DNA from: Saposhnikovia divaricata
Lineage: Eukaryota > Streptophyta > Magnoliopsida > Apiales > Apiaceae
Reading direction: 5' to 3'
DNA: 64,000 nucleotides
Assembly (NCBI GenBank): GCA_036435485.1
Contig: CM071599.1
Coordinates: 4,366,803-4,430,802, forward strand
Position numbers and translations under genes: made by a program
The notes under the pieces: model-generated
The model's database searches: none
The model's input: the letters and a program-made list of their open reading frames with translations, nothing else
Told to the model about the DNA's origin: nothing
In this document: piece by piece, positions 12,001 through 23,460 of the stretch
How positions within the stretch are numbered: the first letter of the stretch is position 1
Layout: the number at the start of each line of letters is the position of its first letter

Positions 12001-13812
12001 ACATCACCGCTCCAAGTGGCCAACAACAAACCATCACTACTACTGTAGTTGCAGGGAGTATGCCATCTGACAAACCTCCATCCTCCAAGACTGTAAATGC
12101 CAAGCCTGTAGAAGTAAAGGTTGTTACTGAGGCCAAGCTACAAGAAGTTGCAAAGTCTAATGTCTACCATGATGATGTATTCTTGGAGTTTCTGAAAGTC
12201 TCTAGAGAACAGGCTGTGACACTCAACTTTATCTGAGGAGTTTGAAGGAGCAGATTGACTAGCTCACTGTGGTGTCTAAGAGAGTTGACAGTGTGTGGTT
12301 CAAAGAGATAGTGATGGTGGCAAGGTCCAAGATATGGCATCTAACCTACAAGACTCTTCAGGCCCTAAAATTCTATGAGGTAAATGAGTTGATCAACTTG
12401 ATTGAGAAGAGGAACGAGAATAAGAACAACGAGAGTCTATATGATGACCTGAGGAATGAGCAACCCTCAACACTGGCTGAAGTGATTACAAATCCTAGAA
12501 CTATCATATATCAATTTGGAACAAGAATTAATGAGATCAAGCAACTGGTCATCCCCAAGCATCTTATTCCTCAGAACCATAGTCTCATCATTGCCATCAT
12601 TGAAAAACTAACTAAAAAGCAAGGAGTCAGGACTGCTGAAGAGTTGGAAGCACTAAATATTCTCAAAACTTTCATTACAACTGGCATTGTTCCAGAAATG
12701 GCCAAAATCAGGAGGAATAAGGATGATGAAGATGAAGAGAAGAGTGATGGGAGGAGAAGTCATCACATGAGTGATAAGGGTGATGAAGATAAGAAGAAGA
12801 AGAAAGATGGCAAGGACAAGAAAGGTGATGATGACCAAGGCAAGGTCTATGAAAGGAAAAGTGGAAAACAGCAAGCCTTAGGCATTGCTAACTGTAATCT
12901 CACCATAACACAATACTCTAAGTCTAGGGTGAATACAGTTAGTAATGACCTACCAAAATATACGCCCATGGCCTCTGCAGCTGTTTTGCCACCTCAAGAA
13001 GAGAAGAAGATACAAATCAAGAAACCATCTGTATGTTTCCAAAAGCAAACTGCTAATGGTATACTACAGTGGTCTACAAACAAAGGTCATAAGTTTCTGC
13101 CAAGAACTGGAGTGAAGCTGCAAAAAGAGCCTAAGTCATGGGCCCTAACTATCTATCCAGGACTGAAACTCCAACCACTAGACGAAGTCTTTGATGAAGA
13201 CCAACTGCAATATCTGAGAGCTCAAAGAATCTACTATGCTGCCATTGTGAATGACTATTTTGAGATCAAATATACTGATGGAAGGGAGAAGAAATTCAAA
13301 CAAGGGTAGTGTCAAAATTGGGGCAAGTTGTATGACATAGAAAGAATTATTGCATTGTTGGATGCTAATGACAAAGTGGAGAGGTATGGAAGCTGGAGTT
13401 AGTTGAGTTTGTAAAGATGAAGAGAGATCATGGAGAGAAAATCAGAAAAGGGTGCTTTGAGAAATGGCTAGAAAGGGAGAAGGAAATTGATAGACTGGAA
13501 GTTGAAGCAGAAAAGCTAAGGGCTAAGGGATTGTGTAGAGTTCAACTCAATCCCTATATGGTGAAGTATAGGAGGAAAAATGGAGATCATGTCAATATAA
13601 GAATGAACCTACTCAATCACTATCCTGCCAACATTCTGAAACCAGTACTTGAAAATTTCAAGAACTCTATTCTGCTTGAAGAATTGGATGTTATGGCAGA
13701 AATCATAAGAGCTATGGATGAGAATGCAAGGAAGGAAAAAGAAAGAAAACAGAAGGCATATGATGATCTACAAGCCAGAGCTATGGATAAGGAATCAAAT
13801 GAGAATGGCTAG
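9039..13812 (+). pseudogene. Giant extra ORF of the copia element (function unknown), broken
   Basis: A coding stretch of about 1,590 codons from ATG 9039. It is broken by in-frame stops at about 9123, 9930, 11265, 11634 and 12234, and by frame changes near 12240 and 13310-13417. The N-terminal part (to about 9932) looks globular and carries NPTLYLDILEQFWNT. The middle (9933-12236) is low-complexity, rich in Ser, Thr, Pro and Glu, with a heptad-like stretch KVDTLEKEVVSLKQSNAHL suggesting coiled coil. The third part (12269-13309) has a Lys/Asp/Glu-rich segment, and the end (13417-13812) is basic and helical. ORFs of this kind are known downstream of pol in asterid SIRE-like elements; some have been called envelope-like. 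I see no clear signal peptide or membrane segment, so I do not call it an envelope protein. Long open frames between few stops imply fairly recent decay. Confidence 0.7.
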
Positions 13813-13972
13813 TATTTCACCATATTGTGTAAGATTACTCACCTTGTAGTTCTATTCATGTTCTTAATCAAATTTCATACATGTACTTTCAGAGTTCTAT
13901 CTTTATGTATGTTAGGCTTGTTATCAGACATGAAATTGTGACTAAGGGTCTTACTCACAATTTGGGGGAGAT

Positions 13973-15242
13973 TGTTAGTTACAGAGGCATGCCTGAATAC
14001 ATCTAATAACAAGCCTAATTGTTTGTAATGCTTTGCATTACTTACATGACCTCTTAACTGAGGGAACCTCTGGTTGTAGAGTTTCTACTTGTTTAGTACT
14101 TGTAATAGGCATCAATTTATATCTGTGTAATTGTACTTAAAAGTCAGAGAATAATGCTTGAAAGAAGTTCCAAGGTTCATGCCTCAAGCTTGAAGAACAA
14201 GGCTGTCAAAATAAACACAGTTAGAGTTTGGAGAATGAAAATTTGCCTAAGTACCATTTCTATAAGTATGTTTGTTATATTCGAGAAGTCTAGCATTCGA
14301 GAAGTCAGGGAATCGATATCTCAAAAAGACACTATTCGATATCTCATTCGATATATCAGAGATTCGATATGTCTTTTACTCTATTCGAGAACTCAGGAAG
14401 TCAACAAGTCAAAGCATCATTCGAGTTCTCCAGGAGTCAACAAGTCAAAGCTCATTCGATATCTCAAAGACTCAGAAAGCTATTCGATATCTCAGGGATT
14501 CGATAAGTTAAATGCTCCATTCGACAACTCAAAGATTCCTGAAGAAAAAGCTATTCGAGAAGTGATTCGATATGTCAACTTTATAGTATTCGAGAACTCA
14601 GAGTTATCGATCAAGTCAATTCTAGTTCTCGAATCAAACACTTAGCCACTTCTCGAATACAATCTTGGGAAAAAAATATTGAAGGAATTGTACAAGTCAG
14701 AAACCTGCAACAAGCCAAGGTGCTTTATGGACCACAAGCTGTAAAGTACTTTGGAAAGCCTACAAAGAAGCTTAGAGAGATGTACAAGAGACAAAGAGCT
14801 AAAGAAGTGGATATGACCAGAACCTCAAGAAGTCAAATCTGTAGCCGTTTGGATGTTTGCTCAAAAAGGATAGACATACGAGAAAGTAATTTATCCTGTA
14901 ACCTTATTTGTTGTAAGCACGTTGTGCTCATGTTCTATAAGGGCACAACATCACTTCTTTAGAAATTAAGTTTTTCGCATACATTCTAAGAGTACATCTC
15001 TCTGAGAAAAACGAAGCTGAGAATACTATCATATGTATTCACAGGTTGTAGCAAATCTTTATCTAATAAAATATTAGATTAAAGTGATATCGTGTCTTGT
15101 GTTGTTTATTATCTACATTCGTATTTCTGCACACATATAACACATATCTTGTTACATACTCCAAAACAGATTCAAGAATAAGAAAAGTTCAAGAATCCAT
15201 TCACCCCCCCTCTGTATTCTTTTGTGTGTTCAATATTCAACA
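13973..15242 (+). repeat. 3' LTR of the truncated copia element
   Basis: It starts TGTTAGTTACAG directly after the polypurine tract and most likely ends ...ATTCAACA at 15242, keeping TG...CA ends (about 1,270 bp). It carries the C-rich end segment ACCCCCCCTCTG common near the 3' border of these LTRs. The left half contains a degenerate array of ATTCGATATCTC/ATTCGAGAAGTC units (14272-14660). The right border is less certain because the 5' LTR is absent. Confidence 0.7.
14272..14660 (+). repeat. Degenerate short-repeat array rich in TTCnnGAA inside the LTR
   Basis: Units such as ATTCGAGAAGTC, ATTCGAGAACTC, ATTCGATATCTC and CTTCTCGAAT recur irregularly. TTCGAGAA or TTCTCGAA, both fitting TTCnnGAA, appear about six times. 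It lies in the upstream part of the LTR where the promoter would be. It also opens short spurious reading frames. Confidence 0.6.
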
Positions 15243-15560
15243 GTCGGTACCTATTGATTTTACTTATTTACCCTTACTCAATTACAAATCTACTAACTAA
15301 TCAATTTCCTTCTTGAGGTTAAACATATTATTTTTTCTATTTTGTAAAAACTAAATAATTTCCCTTTTCAGGTAAAATACAATATTCTTTTATATTTTAT
15401 CTAACTAAATTTTTTCCTTTATTAATCAATTTCCCTTTTCAAGTTAAACCTATTACCTTTTCTATTTTTCAATAACTAAATAATTTCATTTTTCAGGTAA
15501 AATAGAATATCTTTTAAATTTTATTGAACTAAAATTTCTCTTCTTAATACAATAGTACGA
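15243..15560. repeat. Two-copy tandem repeat in AT-rich DNA
   Basis: Two diverged copies of a ~125-bp unit (about 15300-15425 and 15428-15545) share TCAATTTCCCTTTTCA, CTATTTT and AACTAAATAATTTC followed by AGGTAAAATA. No coding potential. Confidence 0.55.
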
Positions 15561-16077
15561 GCAGTTTTGTTTAATAAAATAACATAATAATATTATAATT
15601 ACTATTAACTAATCAATTACACTTTTCACCCAAAACACGTTCTCTTTTCTCTTTTCTCTAACTAACATCTCTCTTTTTCCAATTATATCATGGACGGTTA
15701 CCTTTTTTCAGCCAAAACACATTACCTTTTTTATTTTCTCTTAATAAAACATCTCTTTTTCCAATTATATCACAGACGTTTCTATTTGGTTTTGATTATC
15801 CCTCATTCATTCACAATCGTTAGATCTTCAACTCAAATAGATCATGACCGTTGGATATAACAATACTATAAGTTATTATATACAGAGATCTAAGATTCGA
15901 TTCCCGCCAACAACATAATAATTTATATTTAATACTAAAAATTATTATATACAAAGATGCAAGGTTCGAATCCTCTCAACAAAATATTAAAATTAATATT
16001 TATAATATTATATTACACTATAACTAAATTGTAAAAAATTAAAAGTAACCCGTGCTTTTGCACCGGCTATAAGCTAG
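15561..16077 (+). mobile_element. Probable Helitron 3' end
   Basis: The sequence ends with the hairpin CCGTGC-TTTT-GCACCGG, then CTATAAG and CTAG at 16074-16077, followed by T. A short hairpin about 10 nt before a terminal CTAG/CTRR is the Helitron 3' signature. The 5' end is not identified; 15561 is only where the previous repeat stops. Two tRNA-like B boxes (near 15897 and 15967, GGTTCGAATCC) occur inside without a matching A box. Confidence 0.5.
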
Positions 16078-16080
16078 TTC

Positions 16081-16405
16081 GAATAATAACCATGATTGCG
16101 GTTCCATATAACCCAAATTAATGAACCAGCCAACAAACTCTCGCGAATTTATGATCCCAGAAACTAAAATAAACTGATTCTCACGAGAAGAGAGAACAAA
16201 CCCAATATTGGGATAGAAAAAATCTATCGGATACTAAAACTCTCAATATAAAAAGAAATTATTAAAAAAAAAGTGGATCAAGAAAAATTAATAAAGATAG
16301 AGTTCATTATCAACCAAAAAACTAATAATACCCCAACAACAATATAGTTTTAGCTTTTTGAAAAGAGAGAACTATCTCAAGAAGGTCTTAGGTACCCCAT
16401 TCTCT
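16081..16405. other. No feature seen
   Basis: AT-rich DNA of ordinary composition with no ORF of interest and no repeat border that I can support. Confidence 0.4.
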
Positions 16406-16409
16406 CTAT

Positions 16410-17005
16410 AGCTTGTTTGGTAACTTGGAATTCATTTGAATTCCTGGAATTGATCAAATTTAGTTTGGTAAAACTAAAAAAATTTGGAATTGTAATTAAT
16501 AAATTCTATACCAATTAAATATTAACTATATTTTTGTAATTTGAAATTACAAATGAAAGGTAGTTATTTGAATTTTTTTCCCACCAAAATATATGATCAT
16601 CCCTCTTTTTTTGGGAATTTTTTAGACAAATAATTTTTGAAACTTTTTTTCTGGAAAAATTTTCTCGAGAAATTTTTTTCCGAGAAAATTTTCTAGAGAA
16701 ATTTTTTTCCGGGAATATGATCTTGAGATTTTTTTCCCAGTAAAATTTTTTCGAGAAACTTTTTGGCGGGAAAATTTTTTCTAAAAAAAATTTCTCACAA
16801 AATTTTCTCAATAATTTTTTTTTGAATAATATTTTCTTGAGAATGTTCATTCAAAAAATATTTTTCATTAAAAATATTAAAATTATAATATTTCTCAAAA
16901 TTTAAAAATTTTGAATTTGAAATTCTCATACTTACCAAATAAGGAATTTGAATTTATAGATTTCAAATTCTGGATTTGAAATGAAATTCAAGTTCCCCAT
17001 CGCCA
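16410..17005. mobile_element. MITE-like inverted repeat with CGAGAAA-rich centre
   Basis: The left end GTAACTTGGAATTCATTTGA and the reverse complement of the right end (GGGGAACTTGAATTTCATTT) are similar over about 25-30 bases, giving an imperfect terminal inverted repeat. The centre (16600-16830) is a low-complexity array of TTTTCTCGAGAAATTTTTTTC-like units. I could not fix a target-site duplication, so the borders are approximate. Confidence 0.45.
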
Positions 17006-17589
17006 CATTAAGTAATTCTCCAATTGAACTAAACTAGTTGGGCCGTGGGCAATCCTTTGTGTTGCATTTAGTTTGAGTTGAAATTTTAAATTTTAAATTT
17101 TAAATTTGTGTATGTTTATGCCAGATTCGATCCGGATATTATCATTTCCTGGATGGTGCAAGATTATGATCAACCTAATTTACCTCTCACACCCGGCAAA
17201 ATCATATTTTGTATATAAAAGTACCATAGGATGATTTGGACAATATTTGAAGCTGATACAACACTGAACAGTGCTCACACTTTGTGTAAGAGAGCCAGAA
17301 CCAAAATTTTAAATTTGATGGGTATGAACGTTAGTAAATAGTAAGGGTAAACAAAAAGTAATTGTATAATAGTGCACACAGCAAGCGAAAGCTAAACATT
17401 TGATCCGTATCCATAATAAGAATTTAAGAATTGTTTCACCAACCTTTATACCCCCCACAATGATTTCCCAATTTCAACTTACGAAGGATACACAACTTCC
17501 GCATGGAAACTATGTCCCTCACTTTACATGTTCTTGCAGTAATGCAGACTACCAGAAGAATAGAAACATTTTTCACAAATAAATACCTA
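17006..17589 (-). other. Downstream region and probable 3' UTR of the ankyrin gene
   Basis: The stretch follows the stop codon of the minus-strand ankyrin gene. It is AT-rich and holds no supported gene. Short plus-strand frames at 17400-17760 run antisense to the last exon or its UTR and have no recognisable content. Confidence 0.4.
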
Positions 17590-20500
17590 TCAAGTTTCGT
17601 GTTGTACTACCGGTTTTGGCTTTTGATTTTTACCTTTCTTGGCTTTATTCTTCTCTTGCATTTTCTTTTTCTTTGCTTCAGTTGTAATCCACGTGTAATT
17701 GGGAGGAATTACAAATGGATCTTGAACATTTTCTATTCTGCCACTAGTGGAAGGACTTGAATGTTGGTATGGGGCTTTTATCCACTGAAACCAAGATGAG
17801 TTCGAGGACTGATTAATTACTGAATCATCTTGGCTTCCTGTAGGACTTGACGGTGGAGTAGAGAACTCTTCCAACGGTTCCAACTCCTCAAACTTTGTAA
17901 AAGTAACCAGCACCCTGATGGTGGGAATCACCGGTATAGCAACCTGAACCATATAATGCTTGTCAGTTTAATCGTAAGAGTAAAAATGCAGAACAAATGT
18001 AGCAAAATACATGATTACATACAAGGGACCTAATACATAAAACACAGACGAATCTTGTGCTGTCTAATGAACTCCTACATTATAGAAACCTAGGTGGCAA
18101 CAATACTATCTCACTCACTCTCACACTCATGCGCACGCGAATTCAAATTTTCTTGCTCCCAGTGCTGCTTACTTAAATCATTGACGACTCTAGTGATTAG
18201 CCAACTAGTTTCAGGTACTGATTTACTGAAGTCTGAACATAGTTATAGAAATCTTAACTCATCCATCCAATTCAAAGTCCTCGGCAAACAAATCTATTAT
18301 CCACTTGGACCATTACAATATTAAATCTATAAAAAGTAAAAAGTTTGAGGGAGGAAGCTGAAGCGTTCGTCAAAAACTTCGAATGTAATATAATTTGAAC
18401 TCCGATTAACCAAAGCTTACTCTACCTACTGATTCAAGCAATCATACACTTAAGGATGAAGGACGGGCTATGGGAATAGTTAATGCTGTATTATTCAAGA
18501 ATATCCCCCAAAATATTTCTCTCTTTCGCGTTTCCTGATTTTATACCTTATTCACGAGGAAATGCAGTAGGTGCTTTTATGGGATTGAAGTTAACAGTAA
18601 TTAGCATGAGTCATGAGTGCATTTCGATGAATCACGAGCTGGTAATATTTGTAAAAAAAGGGCCAGTAGGTAAACTAAGAGATACAATTCAACGAATCAT
18701 AATTAGTACTTCGTAAGCACCCTAAATTCCATCCCCAACTCAAATCAAATATACCCAAGTATTTTATAACCCTCTAAAATAAGTTGCTATCTATTAATTA
18801 AAGATATTTGGAATCTGGTAGGACCTGCACATGGCTCTAGGGGGCCTTTTATATTTGTTATTTTCATAAACCGTACTAGAAAGAAACAAATATAATAATA
18901 CAGTGAAGCAATATCATTTAGCAGTTCATGGAAAGCTTATGAGTCGTATTCTTTTCTTTATCTATATATCAAGTCACATCTTCTAATGATGCAAGTGAAT
19001 TCCCAGAGGGGAAGAAAAAATTATATTAATTCAATCAACTACAGCTTTTACATCTGGACAGGGAGAACAATTGATGCGGAGCACAAAATCAAAAATTTAA
19101 TTGTAATTACATTAAATGTATTAGTAAAGATACATTAGTTGTAATTAATTTAGTAGTATTAAGTATATTAGAGTTAGATAGTTGTTCCCTTTATTTAATA
19201 TACTAGACAATTATTAGCAGTACATATCAATTAGTATTTCTTTCCCTATACCAACGATTACTTGCACTTTCCTTCTGTACAACCAATTATTGAGTATAAG
19301 TCCCTTCTCAATATCTGCACTGCATTCAGTTTTATAACAAGATATATGCTCATTTTGAACTTTCAAGTGTCCGAAAATATAACTCATGTATCCATCTACT
19401 GGTACTATCTGTCTGAACCTTAAAATGTGTTTGGATTAGGAGTTGGGAAGGGATGGAAAAGGTTGAGCCCTGCTCTTGTTTGGAGACAAGGATTGAGTGG
19501 GAGAGGGTTGAAATCTTCTCTTATTTTGGAGAACTGAAGAAGGGTTGAGTGCGAGAGGGTACTCATGAAAAGGTATAAAATATGTGAATATTTAGAATAT
19601 AATTCTTAACAATATTGTTATTGTTATCGTTGTTCTTATATTTAGCATTAAACTAAGAAACAAACAAATGAATGAAGAATAAGAGTAATGATTTAGCTGA
19701 ACATGTAAAAGAGGACGAAAATATGTAAAACAATAATACAAGCAGTAACACATCCCTATAGCATACAAAAGTATCTAACGGTAGAATTCACACTTTCCCT
19801 AATTTCATTACGTTCAGTAAGAACAGGAGAGAGTGCAGACACGAAAGAAGTAACCCATTATAACACCCTGAATCAGGGTGTTCGAAACATTCTCCAGCCT
19901 AGTAAAATTAAATTCATTCCTAACCCTCCCCGTCAACCCTTTTAAATCCTAAACCTACTTAAAATCTTCGCAAACATGGGTATCGAAATTTGAACCCCTC
20001 TCTCCCCAACCCAACCCATCCCATTAATACAAATTGTGAATTAATATGTTTATCATTGATTCATTGATTCTTAGCTAGAGAATAGCCAAGGATGGTACTA
20101 ATTTTCAAGATTCTCAGTTCTCCAAGTAAACGTTGGTGTGCTTATATGTATGAAACTTCTGTAATACTAATACCACCACCACGTATTCAGATTATTTGAC
20201 AACAATTATCTAGGCCATGCAAAGTATTAAGAGTGAAAGAATCATAAAAAAGGACTAAAATGTTATATACAGTAGAAAATAGTTAACACGACAGGAAATT
20301 TGAAACTAGAATAATTTTATAAAACTTACCTTTACTGGAAAAGTTCCCATTGGAAGTTTTGTTGTGAGCAGTTCCCTCAAGCGTCGAATAGCCTTGACTT
20401 TGTTTGCCAAAATATCAAGCAACGGCAGCAGTTCTTCAGTTCTTAACGGAAAGCTTGGAGAAAGCCACAGAATAGGCTTCAATCCTTTTTTATACTCATT

Positions 20501-21943
20501 TTCTTTGCCTGCATCCTTGCGCCGATTTCCACTCCCGGAAGTTGTCGAGGAAGATGCCTTCGAATCCTTAATTTTCCGAAGTTCATCATCTTTAGAAACA
20601 ATCTCCATGGAATGCCTTCCCGGCTTAATTTGTGTTTGAGATGGAGAATCCCCAAGAAGATCACTGACCTTATCTTCCACACAGAGAGAACCTCTAGGTG
20701 GAACAACCTTTTTCTTATTCCCTTCATGTTTAGTGTCCCGTTTCCTCCATCCATCAAACCACCCTTTTTTTTCATGCTTTGTCTCGCCATTTCTAGAAGG
20801 GCTTGCACTCTGAATAACAATCTCCCTTTCCTCACAATTATTCCGATGTCTTAAACCATCATTGTTTTCGTTGCTTAAATCTGAATGATCCATTTTAAGT
20901 GCAACTTCAAGTTGCCTTCTTTCCTCCTCTGTCAGGATACCATCAAGCTCCTCACTCTCGCTTCCATTTTCATTACAAGATGAGAGAAGCTCGTCATCTG
21001 TCATTGCACCTGGAACCGACCTTGACTTAATGCTAACTACCACATTTTGCATATCATATACTTTGGCTTTCCAAGGTCCCACCATTTCTGTTTTCTCCTG
21101 CCGCCTCCATGTCATCTGCGGCAAAAGAACTGCCTCAGTCACATCAATTCCAGGCCTAAAGATATTTGTTTGAGACATCGCTGCCACTTCTTCTTTCACC
21201 TCAGCTTCAGATGCGGGAGCACCGGCACCATCTAAAGCATTCATTACTTCTTTGTCCTTATGTGATATCATGCAAAGTGACCCTGAAGGGACTTTCCCAT
21301 CTTCAGAACCATCACCAAGAAATACAACACTCTGATCAGAGCGCTGAATCTTAAAACCATCAAAACCAGCCAAAGTCATGTCAGCCCTCAAGTTTGCACC
21401 TCTTTTCCAGATTTTGTAAGTATCAGAAGGGGCAATTCTTGATATGAATGGGATTACAGAGCTCTCAAATTGAAATGTAATTTCCATGTAGAAATCTCTC
21501 ATCCTTCTCATTGTCGCAACCAACCGAGGCAACCTTCTACACCATTTTGCCCAAGCTATTGGCTGGTAGTGCCTAACTATAATCCTTGCAACCCCTTCCT
21601 CTCTGTTACATATTGCTTCCTGGAGTGCACTCCACCCTTGATCATTTTGCAAGCTCCAATCTGCACCAGCAAGCATAAGCATCTCCGTAGAAGTCTCATC
21701 ACCAAACTTAACAGCCAAATGAAGAGGGGTTTCACGGTTGGGAACATCACGACGATCAATCACAGCAGATATGGCATCAGCCTTTGCTTCTTCAGCTAAT
21801 GACACTGATTCATTGTGAATTTCAGCTGGATTGCAAAGCCGTGGAAGGCCTGCAACTATTTTCCTTAAACCAGCATAATCTTTCCCTATAACGGCTTTGT
21901 GAACAGGACTGTGGGCATATTTCGAAACATCAATTCCAGCCAT
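17590..21943 (-). CDS. Ankyrin-repeat protein of the ANKRD13 / GPCR-chaperone family, two coding exons
   Basis: The CDS is the complement of exon 21943-20330 joined to exon 17943-17590. The donor reads AAAG|GTAAGT and the acceptor TTCAG|GTTGCT, phase 0, giving about 655 aa. The joined sequence reads PMGTFPVK then VAIPVIPTIRVLVTFTKFEE, a conserved stretch of this family. Residues ~70-130 carry ankyrin repeats (RETPLHLAVKFGDETSTEML, DWSLQNDQGWSALQEAI). Residues ~180-590 match the layout of the GPCR-chaperone domain (PMTWRRQEK-like core, here PQMTWRRQEKTEMVGPWKAK). An acidic helix EELDGILTEEERRQLEVAL near residue 340 resembles a ubiquitin-interacting motif. The C terminus is Lys-rich. The animal relatives act in ER or endosomal handling of membrane proteins; the plant role is not established by sequence. 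Start: the first ATG of a long open frame (MAGIDVSKYAHSPVHKAVIG), typical for the family. No targeting signal or membrane helix is evident. Confidence 0.9.
17944..20329 (-). other. Single 2.4-kb intron of the ankyrin gene
   Basis: It lies between the two coding exons. It contains a perfect hairpin AACACCCTGA/TCAGGGTGTT (19863-19883) flanked by AACCCTCCCC-type and GGGTTG-type sequence (19430-20030), probably a degraded MITE. No coding sequence is supported inside it. Confidence 0.6.
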
Positions 21944-22726
21944 GCCTCAAAATATACAATGGCACAACAACTAAACTACAGAAACAAACACCAGCTCAAT
22001 AATCCATATCTACCAACATCTTAAGGCTAAAACAAAAACCTAACCTCTCTAATCAACAATACGCGCGACGAAACAACAATGCCACACTGAACCAATCCAA
22101 CCTGATAAAAACCAACATCATTAAATCTCTCAAATCACACAAACAACCTACCAAAAAAAAACATTTTCCCCCAAAACTAAAAAAAACCCAATTCATCAAA
22201 CACCCATTCAACACAAGAAAACAACAGTAACTACACAACACAAATCATCAAAAAACAAGCAATTACAATGGGACCCAAAAGACACAGATAAGCACACACA
22301 GACACACACAAAATACCACAAACACAGTAGTACTAGAACTAGAAAACACACCTTAATCTTATCCAAACACCAAGATTTCAGCCAAAAAGGACTTAAACAC
22401 TGGACCCCACCACCACTTCACCTCCTATAAATACAAAAATCAGATCTTTACATACAATTCAAGATCAGACAAACCCAGAAAACCCCAGATGGGAATTTCA
22501 AACAATAATCAAGAAAACAAAAGATTCTTGAAAATCTTGAAAAACAGAGAACAAAAGGGCAAATAAAAGTGGAGAAAAGAAAGAGCTTGGAAATGGGGAG
22601 ATAGATACAAAAAGTGTGTGTGTGTGTACAATGAGAAAGGAAAGGAGAAAGAGCAGTACGCGTAGAGAAAAGTAAACACCTTTGAGTTTCTACAAAAACA
22701 AGAAAGGAATACAGGGAGAGTGGATG
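21944..22726 (-). promoter_or_regulatory. 5' UTR / promoter region of the ankyrin gene
   Basis: The stretch upstream of ATG 21943 is C/A-rich on the plus strand (C/T-rich in the sense strand), with a CA/GT microsatellite (22613-22630). That is typical of a plant 5' leader. I cannot place the transcription start or exclude a 5' UTR intron. The hAT MITE at 22735 forms its upstream border. Confidence 0.45.
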
Positions 22727-22734
22727 ATAAACAA

Positions 22735-23452
22735 TATACATGGCCAAACCGGAACCGGAACCGGCAAACCGGACCGGACCGGACCGGGTCAAAACCGGTC
22801 AAAACTGGTCCGAACCGAAACCGGCCCTAAACCGTCGGTTTATTTATTTTAAAGGTTCAGGTTCAGGTTCAGGTTTGTGTGTATTGAAACCGGTGAACCG
22901 GCGGTTCGAACCGGTGATTAACCGTTAGTAATGACTGGTTATGTATTAATGTAGTATAGATTATAAAAATTATTGTAATAAATTTTATTGTTTGTTGTAT
23001 TCTTGTAAAACATTTAAAATTTATTGTAATATATTTACTAATGTTTTAATAAAAAAAAGTACCAATGAATTTAATATTAAATTAATTTACGTGAAAGTAC
23101 CACTTAATAAAAGTGAAACTATTATATCCTTGAACTTTTAAAACGGTTTACATCTTACAAATTTTAAAAAATTACTTAACATTACAATACTTCTAAATTA
23201 TAATTCATTCCATCCAAATTCAGAAAAACTTATCGTATTTCGAAAAAAAAACGTATCAAGTATAATGTATATATAAGGTTCAAACCGGAACCGGAACCGG
23301 GTCTTGAACCGGGTCAAAACCGGGTCAAACCCTGAACCTGAACCTGAACCGTCTGAACCGGAATCGGCGGTTTATATCCTGTTAAGGTTTAGGTTCCGGT
23401 TCAAGATTTTTACAAACCGGAACCGGCGGTTCACGAACCGTGGCCATGTATA
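22735..23452. mobile_element. hAT-type MITE, 718 bp, with GGTTC/GAACC subterminal arrays
   Basis: It is flanked by an exact 8-bp duplication ATAAACAA (22727-22734 and 23453-23460). The ends are the 12-bp inverted repeat TATACATGGCCA...TGGCCATGTATA. Both subterminal regions (22745-22920, 23280-23440) are dense, inverted arrays of CCGGAACCGG/CGGTTCGAACC-type units, and the middle is AT-rich without an ORF. The 8-bp duplication places it in the hAT superfamily. Confidence 0.88.
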
Positions 23453-23460
23453 ATAAACAA

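Larger units (their letters stand above)
7246..15242 (+). mobile_element. 5'-truncated Ty1-copia element with an extra ORF (SIRE-like layout)
   Basis: The order along the plus strand is RT C terminus and RNase H (to 8191), non-coding gap, very long extra ORF (9039-13812), polypurine tract TTTGGGGGAGAT (13961-13972), then a 3' LTR from 13973. The 5' LTR, gag, protease, integrase and most of RT are missing; the element begins abruptly beside the SINE-like repeat. An additional ORF after pol is typical of the SIRE/Maximus lineage of copia elements. Assignment to that lineage is inference from layout. Confidence 0.8.

Noticed and set aside
9039..13812. Host genes in place of a retroelement ORF
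   Set aside because: The frames lie between copia RNase H and the polypurine tract/LTR, in one orientation and largely one frame, so they belong to the element.
14272..14660. CRISPR-like array
   Set aside because: The units are short, irregular and without uniform spacers, and this is a plant LTR.
16515..16850. Minus-strand ORF rich in Lys, Phe and Glu (111 codons)
   Set aside because: Produced by the low-complexity CGAGAAA array of a MITE-like repeat.
20364..21799. Several plus-strand ORFs and alternate minus frames of 60-118 codons
   Set aside because: All lie within the ankyrin gene exon in other frames; the long minus frame has the family motifs.
22448..22928. ORFs of 62-114 codons in the leader and MITE upstream of the ankyrin gene
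   Set aside because: They span UTR-like C/T-rich DNA and the GGTTC array and show no family features.
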